NCBI GenBank assembly: GCA_045591315.1
Contig: JAZNSN010000040.1
Coordinates: forward strand, 1 to 64,000
Direction: 5' to 3'
From: HGM04593 sp045591315
Lineage (GTDB): Bacteria > Bacteroidota > Bacteroidia > Bacteroidales > Bacteroidaceae
Length of the DNA: 64,000 nucleotides
The notes below the pieces were generated by a model, which did no database searches, had not been told where the DNA came from, and saw only the letters and a program-made list of their open reading frames with translations. The position numbers and the translations under genes are program-made. Positions 42,779 to 50,445 of the stretch are shown here, one piece after another (within the stretch, counting starts at the first letter, position 1; each line of letters opens with the position of its first letter).

Positions 42779-43879
42779 ATGAGCGAAAAAGGAAAGATAC
42801 GCGTTGGCATAACCCAAGGCGACATAAACGGAATAGGATACGAGATTATCTTCAAGACATTCGAGAATCCCGAAATGTTCGATATTTGCACACCCATTGT
42901 ATATGGCTCGCCAAAGGCTGCGGCATACCACCGCAAGGCTCTTGAAATGGAGACTCCGTACAACGCAATAGAGAATGCAGGAGAAGCACTGGCCGGCAAG
43001 CTCAACATAATAAACTGCAACAGCGACGAACTGCACATAGAACTGGGAACCAGCACTCCCGAAAGCGGGCTTGCAGCATTCCAGGCACTGGAAAGAGCGA
43101 TAAAGGATTACCATGAAGGGCTTATCGACGTGCTTGTGACCGCACCTATAAACAAGAGTGCGATACAAAGCGAGAAGTTCCACTTCCCAGGGCACACCGA
43201 GTATCTTCAGGAGTGCAGCGGAGAGGGAGAGAAGGCTTTGATGATTCTATGCAGCGACTCTATGCGTGTAGCTGTTGCTACATCGCACATGGCTTTGCGC
43301 GACGTGCCTGAAGCAATTACAGCCGAGCTTCTTGAAGAGAAGATTGCACAGCTCGACAGAAGCATGAAAGAGGATTTCAACATCGATGCCCCGAAGATTG
43401 CAGTGCTCTCCCTGAACCCGCATGCCGGCGACAACGGCCTGCTTGGCAAGGAAGAGATTGAGGTTATTGCACCGACTGTACGCAAGATGAACGACAACGG
43501 AATATTCTGTTATGGACCGTTCGCTGCCGACGGCTTCATGGGAAGCGGCAAACACACGGCCTTTGATGCCATACTGGCAATGTACCACGACCAGGGACTG
43601 GCACCGCTTAAGGCCCTCTCTATGGACGACGGTGTGAACTTCACTGCCGGACTTAGCATTCTGCGCACATCACCGGCACACGGTGTGGCATACGACATTG
43701 CCGGCAAGGGAGAGGCTGACGAGAACTCGTTCCGCCAGGCAATATACGCAGCCATAGATATCCTGCGCAACCGCAATATGTATTCATACGCGCGACGCAA
43801 CCCGTTGAGAAAGCTATACTTTGAGAAACGCGACGACAGCAACAAATTGAACCTACAGCAGCCCGACAGCGATATCTGA
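42779..43879 (+). CDS. pdxA: 4-hydroxythreonine-4-phosphate dehydrogenase PdxA
   Basis: This enzyme of DXP-dependent pyridoxal phosphate synthesis oxidises 4-phosphohydroxy-L-threonine. The 366 residues include VGITQGDINGIGYEII at the start and VTAPINKSAIQSEKFHFPGHTEYLQE, which carries the metal-binding His. AVLSLNPHAGDNGLLGKEE, MYHDQGLAPLKALSMDDGVNFTAGL and RTSPAHGVAYDIAGKG follow. All expected metal ligands (His in PGHTE, MYHDQ, SPAHG) are present. A PdxA2-type role in sugar-acid catabolism is possible but less likely in this setting. It is separated by 1 nt from the next gene. Confidence 0.94.
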   Translation: MSEKGKIRVGITQGDINGIGYEIIFKTFENPEMFDICTPIVYGSPKAAAYHRKALEMETPYNAIENAGEALAGKLNIINCNSDELHIELGTSTPESGLAAFQALERAIKDYHEGLIDVLVTAPINKSAIQSEKFHFPGHTEYLQECSGEGEKALMILCSDSMRVAVATSHMALRDVPEAITAELLEEKIAQLDRSMKEDFNIDAPKIAVLSLNPHAGDNGLLGKEEIEVIAPTVRKMNDNGIFCYGPFAADGFMGSGKHTAFDAILAMYHDQGLAPLKALSMDDGVNFTAGLSILRTSPAHGVAYDIAGKGEADENSFRQAIYAAIDILRNRNMYSYARRNPLRKLYFEKRDDSNKLNLQQPDSDI

Positions 43880-43880
43880 T

Positions 43881-44579
43881 ATGAAATTCGCAATTATAGC
43901 AGCAGGGGAAGGCTCCAGGCTTGCAAGCGAAGGCATAACCACGCCTAAGCCCATGATAGAACTGCAAGGTGTTCCTATAATAGAACGCCTTGTAAGGCTC
44001 TTTGCAAGGCATGGAGCCGATTCCATAAGCATCATCATAAACAGACAGCAGCCTGAGACGCTGGCACACCTCATGATGCTTAAGGAGAAGTTCCCGATAG
44101 AGATTATCGTTAAGGACACACCAAGTTCCATGCACAGCATGCATGCCTTAAGCAGCAGTCTCAAAGGAGGCAGTTTCTGCCTGACAACGGTAGATACGCT
44201 TTTCCATGAAAGGGAGTTCACTGCATACATCGAGGCCTTTGAAAAATGCGGTTGCGACGGATTGATGGCAGTAACAGACTACATAGATGACGAGAAGCCT
44301 CTGTACATCGATACTGACAGCGAACTGGAGATAACGGCCTTTTGCGACAAGGCGACAGAGAATTCAAGATATATATCTGGAGGCATTTACGGGCTTACAC
44401 CACGTTCCCTGGAAATCCTTGACGAGTGTATGGAACAAGGTGTCGAAAGGATGCGTAACTTCCAGCGCAGGCTCGTGGAGAGAGGCATGAAGCTGAAGGC
44501 CTTCCCGTTCAGCAAGATAATAGACATCGACCATGCCGAGGATATTGCCAAGGCTGAAGAATTCCTTGCAGAAAAATGA
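43881..44579 (+). CDS. MobA/LicC-type nucleotidyltransferase (sugar- or polyol-phosphate CTP/NTP transferase)
   Basis: A 232-residue single-domain nucleotidyltransferase. The start FAIIAAGEGSRLASEG holds the pyrophosphorylase loop, and TPKPMIELQGVPIIERLV has the conserved Lys (Lys23). SFCLTTVDTLFHERE supplies the metal-binding Asp; ISGGIYGLTPRSLEIL and IIDIDHAEDIAKAEEFL close the fold. The family includes CTP:phosphocholine, inositol-1-phosphate and glycerol-phosphate cytidylyltransferases. A CTP enzyme is suggested by the CDP-alcohol phosphotransferase two genes downstream, but the nucleotide and substrate cannot be read from sequence. The stop overlaps the ATP-grasp gene by 4 nt. Confidence 0.82.
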   Translation: MKFAIIAAGEGSRLASEGITTPKPMIELQGVPIIERLVRLFARHGADSISIIINRQQPETLAHLMMLKEKFPIEIIVKDTPSSMHSMHALSSSLKGGSFCLTTVDTLFHEREFTAYIEAFEKCGCDGLMAVTDYIDDEKPLYIDTDSELEITAFCDKATENSRYISGGIYGLTPRSLEILDECMEQGVERMRNFQRRLVERGMKLKAFPFSKIIDIDHAEDIAKAEEFLAEK

Positions 44580-45412
44580 AGATTGCAATAATAACACGAA
44601 GCACGAAGGACTCTCCTAATATGGTTGCGAAGGATGCAGCCATACTTGAGAGTGTATCAAGGGAGCTTGAAACCTTAGGTGCTGTTATTGTCAATGCAGA
44701 AGAGGATTTTGAAGAGGAATGCGATGCGGTCTGCCACATGTCACGAAGTGCAGACATTCTAAAGAAGTTGAGAAAGGCAGAAGCAAAAGGGGTGACCGTA
44801 ATCAACAACCCTGAAAGTGTAGAGAGATGTTCACGGATTCTCTTCATGAAGATGCTTAAACAAGCCGGAGTACCGCAACCGCCATTCAGGATTATAGAAG
44901 ATGTAGATGAACTGGATACGTTGCACTACCCTGCATGGATAAAGAAGGCCGAAGGCTGGAGCTGCCATAAGGATGATGTCGCGTATGCCGGCAATGCCCA
45001 TGAAGCAAAAGCAATCCTTGAACAGATGCATAGGCGCGGCATTGGAAAAGCAATCCACTGCAAACACATAAAAGGCGACCTCATAAAGTTCTACGCTGTA
45101 GGCAACGATTGGTTCCACAGCTGCTACCCGGAGCAGGGAAAGACGAAATTCGGGCTGGAGGCATTGAACGGCACTCCTGAGCGCTACTCTTTCGATTGCG
45201 GAGAATTGAAAAGGATTGCCGGCAAGGCAGCTGAAGCCATTGGAGTGGAGATATATGGAGGCGACTGCATTGTTGACAAGGCCGGCAACATATATATAAT
45301 AGACATCAACGATTTCCCAAGCTTCTCTGCTGTACGCAAAGAGGCTGCAGAAGAGATTGCAAAGCATATAGCAAATACCGTAAAGAAGAAGAGAGATGAA
45401 GCAAGAGGATAA
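44576..45412 (+). CDS. ATP-grasp enzyme (RimK/ITPK-like) of unknown substrate
   Basis: A 278-residue protein with an N-terminal pre-ATP-grasp domain (MKIAIITRSTKDSPNMVAKD, VINNPESVERCSRILFMKML) and an ATP-grasp core. WIKKAEGWSCHKDDV is in the nucleotide-binding region. The C-terminal metal site is GGDCIVDKAGNIYIIDINDFPSF (Asp, Asp, Asn ligands). The D-I-N-D-F-P pattern resembles both RimK-type ligases and inositol polyphosphate kinases of the ITPK type, so it may either ligate an amino acid or phosphorylate a polyol. The next gene starts 17 nt before its stop, which implies tight coupling with the CDP-alcohol phosphotransferase. Confidence 0.75.
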   Translation: MKIAIITRSTKDSPNMVAKDAAILESVSRELETLGAVIVNAEEDFEEECDAVCHMSRSADILKKLRKAEAKGVTVINNPESVERCSRILFMKMLKQAGVPQPPFRIIEDVDELDTLHYPAWIKKAEGWSCHKDDVAYAGNAHEAKAILEQMHRRGIGKAIHCKHIKGDLIKFYAVGNDWFHSCYPEQGKTKFGLEALNGTPERYSFDCGELKRIAGKAAEAIGVEIYGGDCIVDKAGNIYIIDINDFPSFSAVRKEAAEEIAKHIANTVKKKRDEARG

Positions 45413-46349
45413 AGAACTTTACCGTGCATCAATCAAGTCGATAGACACCGAGGAGTTCCTCGATATGTGGTTCTACAGGCCTTTGGGATTCCGCTGCGCA
45501 CTGTTCTTCCGCAACAGGGGTGTACACCCGAATGTCATTACTATAGCATCAATATTCCTGGGCATTGCTGCAGGTGTCTGCTTCCTGCAAGAGAACCTGA
45601 GATGGAACATCTTGGGAGTGCTGTTGCTTATGTGGGCGAACCTTTACGACAGCACAGACGGACAGCTGGCACGCATAACCGGACAAAGAACACGTTGGGG
45701 ACGAATACTCGACGGCTTTGCCGGCGACTGCTGGTTCTTCTGCATCTATTTTGCCATTGCTGCAAGAGAGACCTTTGAGCCTATTCCTTTTGCGCCCGAA
45801 TACAATTGGGGTGTGCTTATATGGATTCTTGTATCGTTCTGCGGATTCTGGGTACACGGCTCGCAATGCCAGCTCGCTGACTACTACCGCAACATACACC
45901 TCTACTTCACCAATGAGAGAAACGGCAACGAGTTCCACAACTCTGCCATGCAACGCAAGGAGTACAACGAGACAAGCTGGAGAAAAAGTTTCTTCTGGAA
46001 ACTGTTCCTTAACGCCTACGTATCATACGTCGAGAACCAGGAACGCATGTCACCATGCTTCCAGAGATTCATAAAATGCGTGCACAAGCATTACGGAACA
46101 GACATCCCGGCCGGGCTCCGAAAAGAGTTCCGCGCAGGAAGCCTGCCTCTTATGAAATACACCAATATACTGACATTCAATTCACGCGCCATAATGCTAT
46201 GCTTCGCAATGCTCACCGGTGAACTTTGGATGTACCTCATATTCGAGCTTGTAGTGCTTATGGCGATATTCATCTACATGAAGCATAAGCATGAGATGCT
46301 ATGCAGCAGGCTTACAAAGAAAATAGAAGAAGGGCATGTGTTCAATTAA
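45396..46349 (+). CDS. CDP-alcohol phosphotransferase family membrane enzyme
   Basis: A 317-residue integral membrane enzyme. The family motif is DSTDGQLARITGQRTRWG (D85-x2-D88-G89-x2-A92-R93-x8-G102) followed by RILDGFAGD (D106 and D111). The last Asp is one position later than in the standard D-x3-D spacing. About six hydrophobic segments are visible, and a long cytoplasmic-type loop (about residues 165-235) is unusual. Such enzymes transfer a phosphoalcohol between a CDP-activated donor and an alcohol, making phospholipids or phosphodiester polyols such as di-inositol phosphate. The donor here may come from the nucleotidyltransferase encoded two genes upstream. Confidence 0.85.
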   Translation: MKQEDKELYRASIKSIDTEEFLDMWFYRPLGFRCALFFRNRGVHPNVITIASIFLGIAAGVCFLQENLRWNILGVLLLMWANLYDSTDGQLARITGQRTRWGRILDGFAGDCWFFCIYFAIAARETFEPIPFAPEYNWGVLIWILVSFCGFWVHGSQCQLADYYRNIHLYFTNERNGNEFHNSAMQRKEYNETSWRKSFFWKLFLNAYVSYVENQERMSPCFQRFIKCVHKHYGTDIPAGLRKEFRAGSLPLMKYTNILTFNSRAIMLCFAMLTGELWMYLIFELVVLMAIFIYMKHKHEMLCSRLTKKIEEGHVFN

Positions 46350-47055
46350 AGGCATTATATTCGACTACGGAGGCACCATAGACACCAATGGCATACATTG
46401 GGGTGAACTCATTTGGGAACAATACCGCAAAGAAGGCATTAACATCGACAAGGAAACATACCGCGATGCATACGTTCATGGAGAACGCTCGCTGGCAAAG
46501 AGCCCTATCATAGCACCTGCAGACACTTTCAGGACCTTGCTCCAAAAGAAGATGGCACTGCAGTTCGCCTACCTTAGGGAGAGACTCGGCAATACCGGCA
46601 CGTTCACTGAGGAAAAGGAGAACATGGTCGCAGAAAGATGCTATGACAAGGCTGCCAAGACCATTGAAACTGCACGCCCCTTACTGGAGGCTTTGCGGGA
46701 GAGATTCCCAATGGTGCTCGTAACGAACTTCTACGGCAATATGCCTGTAGTGCTTAAGGAGTTCATGTTAGAGAACATTTTCACCACAATTGTAGAATCC
46801 TCAGTCGTAGGAATACGCAAGCCCGACCCGGCACTTTTTGAACTGGGTGTAAAGGCTTTGGGATTACGGGCAGAAGAGACAGTTGTCATAGGCGACTCAT
46901 ACCGGAAGGACATATACCCGGCAGCAACAATAGGCTGCAGGACTGTATGGCTCAAGAAGGTATGCTGGGCCGACGAGCCTATAGAAAAGGGCTATGAGCC
47001 GACAGCTGTTGCCGACACGTTGGCATTGCTACCTGAAATTCTAGAAAATATCTAA
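46336..47055 (+). CDS. HAD-superfamily hydrolase (probable phosphatase)
   Basis: A 239-residue HAD subfamily I protein. Motif I is IIFDYGGTIDT (nucleophile Asp10; the +2 position is Gly12, not the usual acid). Motif II is LVTNFYGN, the lysine is probably in GIRKPDPALFELG, and motif IV is VVIGDSYRKDIYPAATIGC. A helical cap lies between motifs I and II (residues about 20-105). Gly at +2 is seen in other D-x-G-G HADs that are still phosphatases. It overlaps the CDP-alcohol phosphotransferase gene by 14 nt and may remove a phosphate left on its product. It is the last gene of the operon. Confidence 0.84.
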   Translation: MCSIKGIIFDYGGTIDTNGIHWGELIWEQYRKEGINIDKETYRDAYVHGERSLAKSPIIAPADTFRTLLQKKMALQFAYLRERLGNTGTFTEEKENMVAERCYDKAAKTIETARPLLEALRERFPMVLVTNFYGNMPVVLKEFMLENIFTTIVESSVVGIRKPDPALFELGVKALGLRAEETVVIGDSYRKDIYPAATIGCRTVWLKKVCWADEPIEKGYEPTAVADTLALLPEILENI

Positions 47056-47128
47056 AATCCAAAACCGTAACACACTCATTTATGTTCTATAGTGGTAGAT
47101 GTTTAGCAACTAACCAAAAGCTACCCTT

Positions 47129-48433
47129 ATGAAACATAACCTTATTCTTACCCTGATTATTGCAGGCTTGTGCATGACAGCAAATGCACAGACAAAGCCT
47201 GAGAGCTATTATGCCATGCACAACGACAGCTGTTGGCATTTCACGCTCAATTACGAAAATCCCAAGATGCGAAGCAACGAGGGAATGCTCGTCATCACCC
47301 ACCTCTGCACCCCGGACACATGCGTCAGTTCCGCTACGCGTCACTTGCAAGGCAAGAGATATGCGAAACGATATGTAAAGAGGTATGGAATAGCTCCGGA
47401 GCTGCAGGCTGAAGGAGCCAGCAGCTGCACGTTGGCTGTGCCTGAAAGTGCAGTAAGAGACACCGTATATGCAATCACGTACAGCGAGTACAGCAATGGC
47501 AAGGAGACAGAGTATGCATGCGATACCATGGCCATATGCATGCCGCCTTGCCCGCCCATGAGCTGCCACCGGGTAGATGCAGCCATGAGCATCGCCGACC
47601 ATTTGGCTATGGAGCACCCCAATATCCATAGGATGGCATACTATAGGCCGCTTGACGATGAGGTTGCCAAAGGAATGGATATCACACCCAATGTGGTGAG
47701 ATATGTCACCAACAGCAGCAAGCTCAACCCTGAATATCTGCAGAATGCCCAGAACATAGAGGAACTCATGTCTATAATCAACGAGGTACTTGCCGACAGC
47801 ACAACTACACTTGAGGCCGTACAGATTGTAGGATACAGTTCGCCCGACGGCAGCGAATACCGAAGAAACCAGCTCGGCATAGAACGTGCCATAGCCATGC
47901 GCGACCATATAAGAAAGCATCATCACCTGCCCGACTCTCTTTTTGAAGTTGCCAACGGAGGCACCAACTGGAACATGATATATGCGGACATACGGGAACT
48001 TGGAACCGCCGGGGGCGACACGCTTATATCAAGGATGAAGGCTGAGCCGGACGTCAGGAAAAGAGAAGCCATGCTCAAGAGATACCAAGGAGGCTTGCTT
48101 TACCGCGAACTTACCGAGAGGATGTTCCCGGCACACAGAATGGCATGCTGTACCGGCATATATTACCACAACAGGCCCGACAGCGTAGCACTGGCAGTAA
48201 ACAATGTCGTTGATGAACTGATGAACAACCCCAGCCCCGATTACAGCAAGCTCATACGCGAACTTAAACAGTACCGCAACGACCCGCGCATCCTCAACCT
48301 GCAAGGTGTAATCGAATACCGTCGGCACCACAGACATGCAGCAGAACGTGCTTTTGCAAAGGCCGCAGCAATGGGAGATGAACAGGCAGCCATAAACCTG
48401 CAGATTCTTGAAAATAACAAGAACATGGAATAA
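47129..48433 (+). CDS. Secreted, Cys-rich protein with an OmpA-like domain and a helical repeat tail
   Basis: A 434-residue protein with a signal peptide (MKHNLILTLIIAGLCMTANAQ). The mature N-terminal part (about 22-170) has at least ten cysteines (for example HLCTPDTC, ACDTMAICMPPCPPMSC). A central OmpA-like segment (about 230-290, VQIVGYSSPDGSEYRRNQLGIERAIAMRDHI) resembles the peptidoglycan-binding fold, with an N-x-x-L-G-x-x-R-A pattern. The tail (about 370-430) looks like a Sel1/TPR-type helical repeat (AAERAFAKAAAMGDEQAAINLQIL). Related DUF3868/OmpA-like proteins accompany fimbrial genes in Bacteroidota, but none are nearby. The function is unknown. Confidence 0.7.
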   Translation: MKHNLILTLIIAGLCMTANAQTKPESYYAMHNDSCWHFTLNYENPKMRSNEGMLVITHLCTPDTCVSSATRHLQGKRYAKRYVKRYGIAPELQAEGASSCTLAVPESAVRDTVYAITYSEYSNGKETEYACDTMAICMPPCPPMSCHRVDAAMSIADHLAMEHPNIHRMAYYRPLDDEVAKGMDITPNVVRYVTNSSKLNPEYLQNAQNIEELMSIINEVLADSTTTLEAVQIVGYSSPDGSEYRRNQLGIERAIAMRDHIRKHHHLPDSLFEVANGGTNWNMIYADIRELGTAGGDTLISRMKAEPDVRKREAMLKRYQGGLLYRELTERMFPAHRMACCTGIYYHNRPDSVALAVNNVVDELMNNPSPDYSKLIRELKQYRNDPRILNLQGVIEYRRHHRHAAERAFAKAAAMGDEQAAINLQILENNKNME

Positions 48434-48483
48434 ATTCCGTTTTTTAGCAAGTTGTCATGAGAGTTTAATTCTTGCAAAAGCCT

Positions 48484-48491
48484 TATATTTG
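48484..48491 (+). promoter_or_regulatory. -7 element (TATATTTG) of the metal permease gene
   Basis: TATATTTGC matches the consensus and lies 48 nt before the ATG at 48539. It is overlapped by a perfect 13-bp inverted repeat. Confidence 0.55.
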
Positions 48492-48522
48492 CATCGCAGC
48501 CGGTTGGCAGCGATGCAAATAT
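48485..48522. promoter_or_regulatory. 13-bp perfect inverted repeat over the permease promoter (candidate operator)
   Basis: ATATTTGCATCGC (48485-48497) and GCGATGCAAATAT (48510-48522) are exact reverse complements with a 12-nt spacer. The left arm covers most of the -7 box and the predicted start of transcription is within the spacer. This geometry fits a repressor site, for example of a metal-responsive regulator; an RNA hairpin is the alternative. Confidence 0.55.
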
Positions 48523-48538
48523 TTTAACATACATAGAG

Positions 48539-49777
48539 ATGACAGAATACATATACCCCTTGATTGACCTGCTGAACGAGATGAGCCCATACCTCCTGTT
48601 CGGATTCCTCATCGCAGGCATACTCCATGAATTCGTTCCGCGCAAGATATACTCAACCAAGCTTGCAGGAAAAGGAATCGGCTCAGTAATTTGGGCAGCA
48701 CTGTTCGGCATACCCCTTCCATTGTGCTCATGCGGTGTAATTCCTACAGCCGCATCACTCCGCAAGGCCGGAGCGTCTAAGGGGGCGACTGTTTCATTCC
48801 TTATATCTACACCGCAGACAGGTGTCGATTCCATACTTGCAACCGCATCTTTAATCGGTATTCCTTTTGCAATAATGCGTCCTCTGGTTGCATTCGTCAC
48901 AGCCATTGCCGGCGGATGCATAACCAACAGGCTTTCGGACGACAGCGGAGACGAAACGGCAAACAGGGAGCAGCAAGAGAAGAGAAAAAGTTTCTGGCAG
49001 AAGTGCATTGGAACCCTGCATTACGGATTCATCGAGATGATTCAGGACATAGGCAAATGGATTGTCTTCGGGCTTGTCATTGCAGCCATAATAACAATAG
49101 CCGTACCCGACAATTTCTTCACGATATTCAACGGATATCCGTTGCTGAACATGATTCTGATACTGCTTCTTTCCATACCGATGTACCTTTGCGCAACAGG
49201 CTCGATTCCTATTGCAGCAGCACTCATGCTGAAGGGATTGTCACCGGGAGCAGCACTTGTACTGCTCATGGCTGGGCCGGCAACGAATATGGCCACCATA
49301 CTTGTAATAAACAAGGTACTTGGGCGCAAGACACTTATCATTTATTTGCTTACGATTGTTGCCGGAGCAATGGGATTCGGACTTATAATAGACTACCTGC
49401 TGCCAGCGGAATGGTTTACCGGAGCAATACATAGCCACACTGCCGCATGCTGCAGCCATACCGGTGCTGCATGGTGGCAAACAGCATCAAGCATACTCTT
49501 CACAATACTGCTTGCAGTGGCATTCATACTCAAATACATGAAAAAGGAACACAGCTGCGAGTGTTGTACACCCAAAAGGAGGTTCAGGATAAAAGGCATG
49601 ATGTGCAACCATTGCAAGGCTAATGTAGAGAACAGCCTATCAAAAATAAAAGGTGTCAGCGAGGTACATGTCAACCTTAGCGAGGGTGTGGCATACGTCG
49701 AAGGAGAGGGCTATGACACCGATGAGATTATAGGAGCTGTCAGGTCACTGGGATACGAATATATAGAAGAGCTGTAA
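48539..49777 (+). CDS. SO_0444-type metal efflux permease with a C-terminal heavy-metal-associated domain
   Basis: A 412-residue inner-membrane protein with about eight to nine membrane segments in the permease domain (residues 1-340). IPLPLCSCGVIPTAASLRKAGASKGATVSFLISTPQTGVDS is its cysteine-bearing hallmark and MAGPATNMATI its second repeat. The linker is rich in His and Cys (HSHTAACCSHTGAA, CECCTPK). An HMA-type metal-binding domain closes the protein (FRIKGMMCNHCKANVENSLSKIKGV; C-x2-C). The family is proposed to export copper, zinc or similar ions. The fused metallochaperone-like domain and the Cys-rich linker support a metal substrate, although which metal is not clear. Confidence 0.85.
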   Translation: MTEYIYPLIDLLNEMSPYLLFGFLIAGILHEFVPRKIYSTKLAGKGIGSVIWAALFGIPLPLCSCGVIPTAASLRKAGASKGATVSFLISTPQTGVDSILATASLIGIPFAIMRPLVAFVTAIAGGCITNRLSDDSGDETANREQQEKRKSFWQKCIGTLHYGFIEMIQDIGKWIVFGLVIAAIITIAVPDNFFTIFNGYPLLNMILILLLSIPMYLCATGSIPIAAALMLKGLSPGAALVLLMAGPATNMATILVINKVLGRKTLIIYLLTIVAGAMGFGLIIDYLLPAEWFTGAIHSHTAACCSHTGAAWWQTASSILFTILLAVAFILKYMKKEHSCECCTPKRRFRIKGMMCNHCKANVENSLSKIKGVSEVHVNLSEGVAYVEGEGYDTDEIIGAVRSLGYEYIEEL

Positions 49778-49861
49778 CGGGACTTTATGAACTGATTTGC
49801 TCCATAAAGTGCACCCGACAATTAAAAAAGCGGAAAATTCAGCTAAAATTGCACAAACAAT

Positions 49862-49892
49862 ATTGTATTGTGCAATATTGGTTATACTTTTG
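49862..49892 (+). promoter_or_regulatory. Promoter of the DUF2147 gene
   Basis: ATTG at 49862-49865 and TACTTTTG at 49885-49892 are separated by 19 nt. Because the transcript would start near 49899, an upstream ATG at 49868 cannot be used, which decides for a start at 49913 or 49922. Confidence 0.7.
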
Positions 49893-49921
49893 TACATATT
49901 CAAACAACAAATATGTACAAA

Positions 49922-50377
49922 ATGAAAAAGATTATCTTTACACTAGTGTGTTCGGTACTGTTCGCACTGACAGGAAATGCACAGGACATCAACTCTAAGG
50001 GTGACAACATCATCGGTGAGTACCTGAGCATCAAGGACGGAAGCAAAAGCAAAATCAGAATCACTAAAGCAGCAAACGGAACATATACAGCCCAGGTGTT
50101 CTGGGTCGAGAAGCCGCTCGATGCAAACGGCAACAAGCGCAAGGACCTGAAGAACCCCGACAAGAGCCTGCGTAACGTTGATGTTGACCAGATTGTCCTT
50201 ATCAAAGGCCTGAAGTACGATGCAGATGACAAGGAATGGGGTGACACCAAGATATATGATCCTACAGGCGGAAAGATATACAGCGTTGACATTGAGTTCA
50301 AGGATGCAAAGACCCTGAAGGTATATGGAAACATCTGGGGAATAGGAAAGACCGTATATTGGACAAAAATCAAGTAA
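49922..50377 (+). CDS. Secreted DUF2147 family protein
   Basis: A 151-residue protein from the ATG at 49922 (49913, which adds MYK, is possible). The signal peptide is MKKIIFTLVCSVLFALTGNAQ. The mature domain matches DUF2147: IIGEYLSIKDGSKSKIRI at the start, AQVFWVEKPLDANGNKRKD, then WGDTKIYDPTGGKIYSVDIEF and YGNIWGIGKTVYWTKI at the end. Members are small beta-rich secreted proteins of unknown role. It has its own promoter and ends at a long hairpin shared with the convergent acetyltransferase gene. Confidence 0.86.
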   Translation: MKKIIFTLVCSVLFALTGNAQDINSKGDNIIGEYLSIKDGSKSKIRITKAANGTYTAQVFWVEKPLDANGNKRKDLKNPDKSLRNVDVDQIVLIKGLKYDADDKEWGDTKIYDPTGGKIYSVDIEFKDAKTLKVYGNIWGIGKTVYWTKIK

Positions 50378-50392
50378 CAATATATATAGCCA

Positions 50393-50430
50393 ATAAGGGG
50401 CTGGCATAAGTTTTCATGCCAGCCCCTTAT
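50393..50430. terminator. Hairpin between DUF2147 gene and acetyltransferase gene
   Basis: ATAAGGGGCTGGCAT (50393-50407) pairs perfectly with ATGCCAGCCCCTTAT (50416-50430) around an 8-nt loop. It lies between two convergent stop codons. T-tracts are poor, but position and stem strength support a bidirectional terminator. Confidence 0.75.
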
Positions 50431-50445
50431 CGGCTTATGAGCAGA

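Noticed and set aside
43881..47055. Assigning the four-gene cassette as the known inositol-lipid cluster
   Set aside because: No myo-inositol-phosphate synthase is encoded in the window and the ATP-grasp gene does not fit, so naming inositol would go beyond the sequence.
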